Of a DNA stretch of 61,836 nt, positions 57,055-61,836 are shown piece after piece; the stretch's first letter is position 1; every line of letters begins with the position of its first letter. Source of the stretch: Serpula lacrymans var. lacrymans S7.9 (lineage: Eukaryota; Basidiomycota; Agaricomycetes; Boletales; Serpulaceae); NCBI RefSeq assembly GCF_000218685.1, contig NW_006763296.1:2412270-2474105 (forward strand), given 5' to 3'. The notes under the pieces were generated by a model. The model was given only the letters and a program-made list of their open reading frames with translations. It searched no databases and was not told the origin of the DNA. The position numbers were made by a program, and so were the translations under genes.

Positions 57055-58122
57055 CTAAGCCCCGAATTCTTTTCCCTGAGCCTTCATTTCGTTGACCTGT
57101 TGGTCATAGAAGAAGGCCCGGATTTCATCGTACGAACGACCGGCTAAAGAATTAAGCCGATCGTCCGGCTTTTCGGATTCGAGTTGGCGCGCCTGGCGCC
57201 CTTGGTTATTTTTTTGTTGGCCGGCCTGCGACCCTTTTCTACAGTCCCGGGACATATGTCCCTCTTGGCCGCAATTGTAACAGTTGCCCTTGAATCTGCG
57301 CATCTGTCCGCCTTGGACCGCGCCGATATCCATAGGAGCACCCTGTCCTGGCTGCAGCCCGAACGGCCTAAACCCGTGAGAGTGATTTTGATTTTGGTTT
57401 GATGACCCAGGGCGCCTCTGGGATGTGGTGGTTTGTTTGGTGGACCCGCCACCTTGATGCATCGCGTAGAGCTCCATGGCCCTACCAACTCGTCTGACTT
57501 CCTCGGCTGCCAGAGCCAGGTCGTCACTTCTCGTATCCTGCAGGTAGATCTGCTCTGCAATGCGAGGGTTCACATTGCGTTCCAGCAGTTCTACTGCGTG
57601 TTCGTTACCTAACCCTCCTTGGATGGAGAGGGCCAGGAACCGGGTGACGTAATTGTCCGTCCTTAGGTTTCCCTGTTTGAACGAACGGATTTGCTGCCGA
57701 GCCCAGTCACGCTCAGCTTGTGGTTTGAAGTATTTTTCGATCTCCTTCTTGAGATCATCCCAGGTAGGCCACACACCCGCGGTGTAGCATTCCTGGAGTC
57801 TTACTTGGGCGTATCGACCCGCCACAGGTCCTTTTAGTCGAGATAGCACCGCAGTAGCTACCTCAAAGTCGTCGGCGAACGCGTCCCAGTTCGCCTTGAC
57901 CCAAATCTGGAGTTTGATCCACCATTCGGCGAATCGCGCTCTATCTCCTTCGAAGGCGCCAGGGTCAGCGACGACTTCGACTTTTTTGTTGAACTTTTTC
58001 TCTACCGAGGGGGTTGCTACAGGGGGGTTTGCCTGTATCTCGGCGAGTTGCGAGGTTAACTCAGCTATCTGTACACGCATTGCGTGCAGTAGCTGGTTCA
58101 TATCTTGGGGTTGCGACGACAT
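57055..58122 (-). CDS. Gypsy-A Gag (intact)
   Basis: 355 codons from an ATG in good context (MSSQPQDMNQLLHAM) to the TAG just before pol. N-terminal helical stretch, Gag core (WWIKLQIWVKANWDAFADDF), Gln/Asn-rich linker, and a CCHC zinc knuckle (CYNCGQEGHMSRDC) near residues 283-296. It would assemble particles and package element RNA. Supplies the 67 nt missing in copy 1. Confidence 0.95.
   Translation of the reverse strand: MSSQPQDMNQLLHAMRVQIAELTSQLAEIQANPPVATPSVEKKFNKKVEVVADPGAFEGDRARFAEWWIKLQIWVKANWDAFADDFEVATAVLSRLKGPVAGRYAQVRLQECYTAGVWPTWDDLKKEIEKYFKPQAERDWARQQIRSFKQGNLRTDNYVTRFLALSIQGGLGNEHAVELLERNVNPRIAEQIYLQDTRSDDLALAAEEVRRVGRAMELYAMHQGGGSTKQTTTSQRRPGSSNQNQNHSHGFRPFGLQPGQGAPMDIGAVQGGQMRRFKGNCYNCGQEGHMSRDCRKGSQAGQQKNNQGRQARQLESEKPDDRLNSLAGRSYDEIRAFFYDQQVNEMKAQGKEFGA
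57070..57076 (-). promoter_or_regulatory. predicted -1 frameshift heptamer, copy 2
   Basis: GGGAAAA on minus, in the gag frame as G GGA AAA, 12 nt before the gag stop. Conserved with 10097-10103. Confidence 0.55.
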
Positions 58123-58632
58123 GTCGACTTGTTTCTGATGTAACGTAAAAGTAGGTAACTGGGGGTCCCCGCTTGCTATCTGCGGATCAACCTCTTCCCA
58201 GCTGAGTATCGGATCTCAATCTCCGACTACCCACACTATAGTATTTGAAAATGTATATAAAAGGTAAACGTAATAAACCCTGGTCCGAACGGTTGTCAGG
58301 GGGTGGTCCGCTTGTTAAGCTGTCAACCCTTCTCCAGACTGGCGGAGGCAAGTGCCCGGCCTGGTCAGAGGTATTCGAAAGTGAAGTTTTGTATTTTAAA
58401 TCTAATCAACAGTGGTTCCACACCGACTGCTGAGCTAAGGTACTCCCCTTAACGCTGGGGGCCGCGTATTTCGAAGGTTTGGGTTCTTCTCCCAAAGCAC
58501 TACAAGGCCGTCGCTAGGAGCGCACCTATCTGCTATGTGGGATATTCCTAACCGCTAACCAATCTCCTTCACCCTGGAGTCCGGGTGCCCAAATGATGGG
58601 ACTTCTGCACACACGTGCGAGAGAGTAGAAAG

Positions 58633-58642
58633 AGCGAGTCCT
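58633..58642 (-). other. self-priming site, Gypsy-A copy 2
   Basis: AGGACTCGCT on minus, two bases after the 5' LTR, complementary to AGCGAGTCCT inside that LTR. Conserved with 8600-8609. 58123-58632 is leader. Confidence 0.65.
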
Positions 58643-58644
58643 AA

Positions 58645-59033
58645 TGTAACAACCAAGAGTTAGTTACTCTGGCGCACACAGGAACACACTATAAAGGTAG
58701 TGGAAGATGGGGAGTGGGTACCCCTTGGGCTGCAGTGAGTTAGTTGGTATACAACAGGAGGACTCGCTGAGGAGTCTCCTGGATTTATTGGGGTATATAT
58801 ACTACTACAGGTTTGTTTGTACATGTGTACTATACAGTTGATGAAGGCAGTGGCTGATGATGTCATAGGGCCTAGCCCGTATGGCCAGCTCCACTGCGTG
58901 AGAGAGTTAAGTCTAAAAGTAAAAGAAAGGCAACACGGCGTGAGAAAGGGAAATGCCGCGTGGCACTTAAAGTATAAAGTTAAAGCGGAGAATAAAAGGA
59001 AAGGAGATGTCCGGAAATTGTGTTATCGTAACA
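58645..59033 (-). repeat. Gypsy-A 5' LTR, copy 2
   Basis: 389 bp, near-identical to 52783-53171. Confidence 0.95.
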
Positions 59034-60023
59034 CCCATTCACTTGGGTACACTTATCCTTTGTCCATCGTCTTTGCTACAGCTACACCTACCACACGCTG
59101 CCTGGGACTCACTTGTTCCAAATTGGAACTACTCCTCTCCCTCCCTTGTTTGATCAGGTGGTCCAACACAACCAGTCCATTGGTAAGGCCATGGAACTGT
59201 CGGATTTGGACTAGGTGGTGGACCGGTGGCTCCAGTTTCTTTTTTTCAGCAGAACATTCATTTGCAGTGCGATTATTTTTGATTTTTGAATCATTTTTAT
59301 GGACACATATTTTTTTAGAATGCCTGACTGACAATAAAGGAACTGTGTTGATACTGATAGTGTTTTGCCTTGCCTTTTTTTTTACTGCATCTTCCCATGA
59401 CATCATGATTTTCCTGCTCTCTTTTTGCTATTGGACTTTACTTTATGGCTGTACAAACCTGTAACATTACTCACAGCATTCATTGTTCTATCCCTTTCTT
59501 TCCCTTATTTTGACAATCTTATCCTGTAGCAACTACGCAGGATTTGTCAGCGTACATTCCTTCCTTCATGTTCTTTCTCATTCTTTTTGCGCAGCTATAC
59601 TGTGCATAGCCTGCCTTTCTTTTCACTATATAAACCCCTGTATTTTACCTTGTAAAAACAGCAAAGAACTCGATTCCAGACTTCTTCTCTAAATCTCAAG
59701 TTCACTACTCTGCTACTTGTGATCCAGTGTGGTCACAATACTTCCCACTGCTACCACTGCTATCTGCTGTCATCGTCACTTGTCATTTTTGAAAGTCACT
59801 GTCATCCCTTTCGATTAGAGTCCTTCTGAGCACTACAGTTTGTGCGTCAGGAGCCTGCTATCACTGGGAACCTCGTCACCTCGTCATCTTTGTCATTCTC
59901 AAACCTACCTTGTGCTACAATTAGCAAGGTAGTGCTCGTCTATACTCGTCACAAAGCCCCCATCTTCTATAAATTCAACTATCCCTCCTCCTCAAAACCC
60001 ACACCCATACCTCTCTGGGTTTT
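59034..60023 (+). repeat. repeat R1 fragment, copy F
   Basis: Middle and late R1 in plus orientation: end of the membrane-protein frame (GKAMELSDLD near 59190-59213), AATAAA at about 59333, TATA-like TATATAAACCCC near 59627, up to CTCTCTGGGTTTT. It then runs directly into Gypsy-B RNase H. Confidence 0.8.
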
Positions 60024-61797
60024 AATGAAACAAAAATTCCTCAAATCCCCCGTAACACAAATTCCCGACTCCTCAAAACCATCAAAAATTGCTGCAGACA
60101 CCAGCAAACACGCCACAGGAGCTGTATTAATGCAACTCAATGACCAAAGACAATGGCACCAATGTGCATTTTTCTCCAAAACTCTATCCCCCACTGAAAA
60201 AAACTACCAGATCTATGACAAAGAGTTATTAGCGGTAATGAGAGCTTTAAAAGAGTGGAAACAATTACTTTTGGGAAGCCCCCACACAATCCAAATCCTG
60301 ACAGATCACAAAAACCTTACCCGTCTCAGCATTCCTGTATCACACACGAACAATTAAAAACACAGTCGAGCAAGCCATGCTCACAAACAATAATTATCCA
60401 GGAAGAACAAAGAAAGATGATTGGAGAAAAGAAGAAGGACGGTTCTTTTATCAGAATAAATTACTGATTGATGAAGTAGAAGAACAAAAGACGATCATCA
60501 AAGATCACCACAATTCCCTGTCCACAGGACACCCAGGAAGGCTCAAAACCTACCAGTTGATCAAAAAGGCCTATTGGTGGCCAGGAATGATGAAACAAGT
60601 GGAAGAATATGTTAGTTTTGGTGATTCTGCACCTTTGTGCTACCTATATATTTTCATTCCTTTCTCTATCTATTCTTCTATCATTCACTATTGATTGTGT
60701 TCTCTATTATTTCGCCTTTGTGGCTGCTTTGTTTACCTTTGTTTACAAAACTTCGGACAGTACTGCAGAGTCCAATGCTTCCTATTCTCTAGTTACTCAC
60801 ATTGGACTCTAGGTACTGTATACCTGTCATACTCTCTAATAATATAGTTACTCACATTGGACTCTAGTTCCAGTCCCTGATTGCTCTCAGCAAGTGGGCT
60901 AGACACTTCCTTCAAGCTTTGTTCTAAATAGAATACGTGAAAGGATGCGCAACTTGTCAACAAGCAAAAGTAAACACGCATCCCACCACCATACCATTAA
61001 TCCCAAACCAGACCCCAAAAACCACCGGACCAATGAAGTACCTATCCGTAGACTTCATAACTGATTTACCAGAATCTTCAGGATATGACAGTATAATGGT
61101 CGTGGTAGACCAAGGACTTAGTAAGGGGGTAATCCTCTCACCTTGTTATAAAACCATTGACGCACTCAAAACCGCACGAATCTTTCACGATTCCATCTCC
61201 AAACGATTCGGATTGCACGATAAACTCATATCCAACAGGGGACCACAGTTTGCCTCTGAAGTATCCAAAGAACTTCACAAACTCCTGAACATTGAAACCG
61301 CACTCTCTTCTGTGTATCATCCCCAGACAGATGGACAAACAGAACAATCCAATCAAGAACTGGAGATCTACCTCCGCATATTTTGCCAGAACCAACCGCA
61401 CAGCTGGACAAAATACCTTACAACCGCCAAATTCTGTCACAACCAAAGACCACACTCCACAAACAACCAATCACCATTCTACCTCCTCATGGGATATGAA
61501 CCCCGAGGAATCCCAACTAAACACAGATCCACAAATATCCCATCAGTGGAAAAATGATTATCCGAACTACTTAGGGCAAGGGAAAACGCCCTAAAAGCAC
61601 ATGAACTGGCAAGAAGCAAGATGATGAAACGAAACAACGGAAAGTTCACGCGATTCTCTGAAGGATAAAAGGTGTGGTTAGAGAACACCAACCTGCAAGA
61701 AAAAGCTACCGAATACAAGAAGTTCAACATGAAACGCATCGGACCTTTCCACATCCAAGAAACGATTTCCCCGGTGAACTACCGACTATCCCTGCCT
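60024..61797 (+). pseudogene. Gypsy-B Pol fragment: RNase H + integrase
   Basis: Starts at MKQKFLKSPVTQ (equivalent to 21014), RNase H motif AADTSKHATGAVL, stop near 60355, integrase zinc-finger part, 320-bp insertion, then CATCQQAK, VDFITDLPESSGYDS, ISNRGPQFASE with the same Asp-to-Asn change as at 34.5 kb, and HPQTDGQTEQ. Stops follow near 61555 and 61666, then the linker up to NYRLSLP, where it diverges from the 33-34 kb copy. 61798-61836 is unassigned. Confidence 0.88.
60610..60930 (+). repeat. 320-bp insertion repeat, copy 3 (with target duplication)
   Basis: 321 bp, GAATA at 60605-60609 and 60931-60935. Confidence 0.9.
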
Positions 61798-61836
61798 TGA
61801 AAATACAACACTAGCAAATACGGTCCCGGGTATGGT

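Larger units (their letters stand above)
52783..59033 (-). mobile_element. Gypsy-A chromovirus, copy 2 (intact reading frames)
   Basis: 6251 bp. LTRs 52783-53171 and 58645-59033 (389 bp each) differ at about two positions by eye, indicating recent insertion. Gag and Pol are both uninterrupted, and the slippery heptamer and self-priming site are kept. The flanks GATTG (left) and CCCAT (right) do not match, and each is R1 sequence in opposite orientation. Confidence 0.95.

Overview
The window looks like a transposon-saturated piece of a filamentous fungal nuclear genome, most likely a basidiomycete (Agaricomycetes). Grounds: genes are cut by very short GT-AG introns (45-65 nt, with CTAAC/CTGAC-like branch sites), the retroelements are chromodomain Ty3/Gypsy types, and one multi-exon transposase gene carries a zinc-ribbon domain I associate with mushroom-forming fungi. 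The species cannot be named from the sequence.

Layout. 1-7781 and about 45396-52782 are two nearly identical copies of one segment. It holds a multi-exon DDE-type transposase gene (minus strand) and a second spliced gene, flanked on both sides by a repeat here called R1 (TGTC...GACA ends, up to 1.8 kb, carrying a short membrane-protein reading frame). 8216-14377 (+) and 52783-59033 (-) are two full-length copies of chromovirus Gypsy-A (LTR family LTR1, about 382-389 bp). The first has a broken gag and a nonsense codon in pol; the second has uninterrupted gag and pol. 17308-23486 is a wrecked mosaic of Gypsy-B (LTR3), a Gypsy-C pol fragment, a 320-bp insertion and R1 pieces. 23487-31770 is mostly AT-rich sequence with old solo LTRs, tRNA-like SINE pieces, degenerate minisatellites and a tandem hairpin array. 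32295-38100 (-) is a chimeric Gypsy element whose 5' half is one family and whose 3' half is Gypsy-B, with an additional Cys/His-rich ORF after pol. 59034-61797 holds further R1 and Gypsy-B pieces.

The one host-type gene of clear interest lies at 40410-43004 (-). I derive a five-exon model of 789 codons encoding three tandem Crinkler-type ubiquitin-like header domains, a PD-(D/E)XK nuclease-like domain and a protein kinase-like domain. Its exon lengths sum to an exact multiple of three, every intron is phase 1, and each header domain is one exon. A perfect 14-bp palindrome with repeated GACCGATT motifs sits just upstream.

Because many solo LTRs keep 5-bp target-site duplications, insertions can be ordered relative to the segmental duplication: one solo LTR predates it (present in both copies) and one postdates it (filled site in copy 1, empty site in copy 2).
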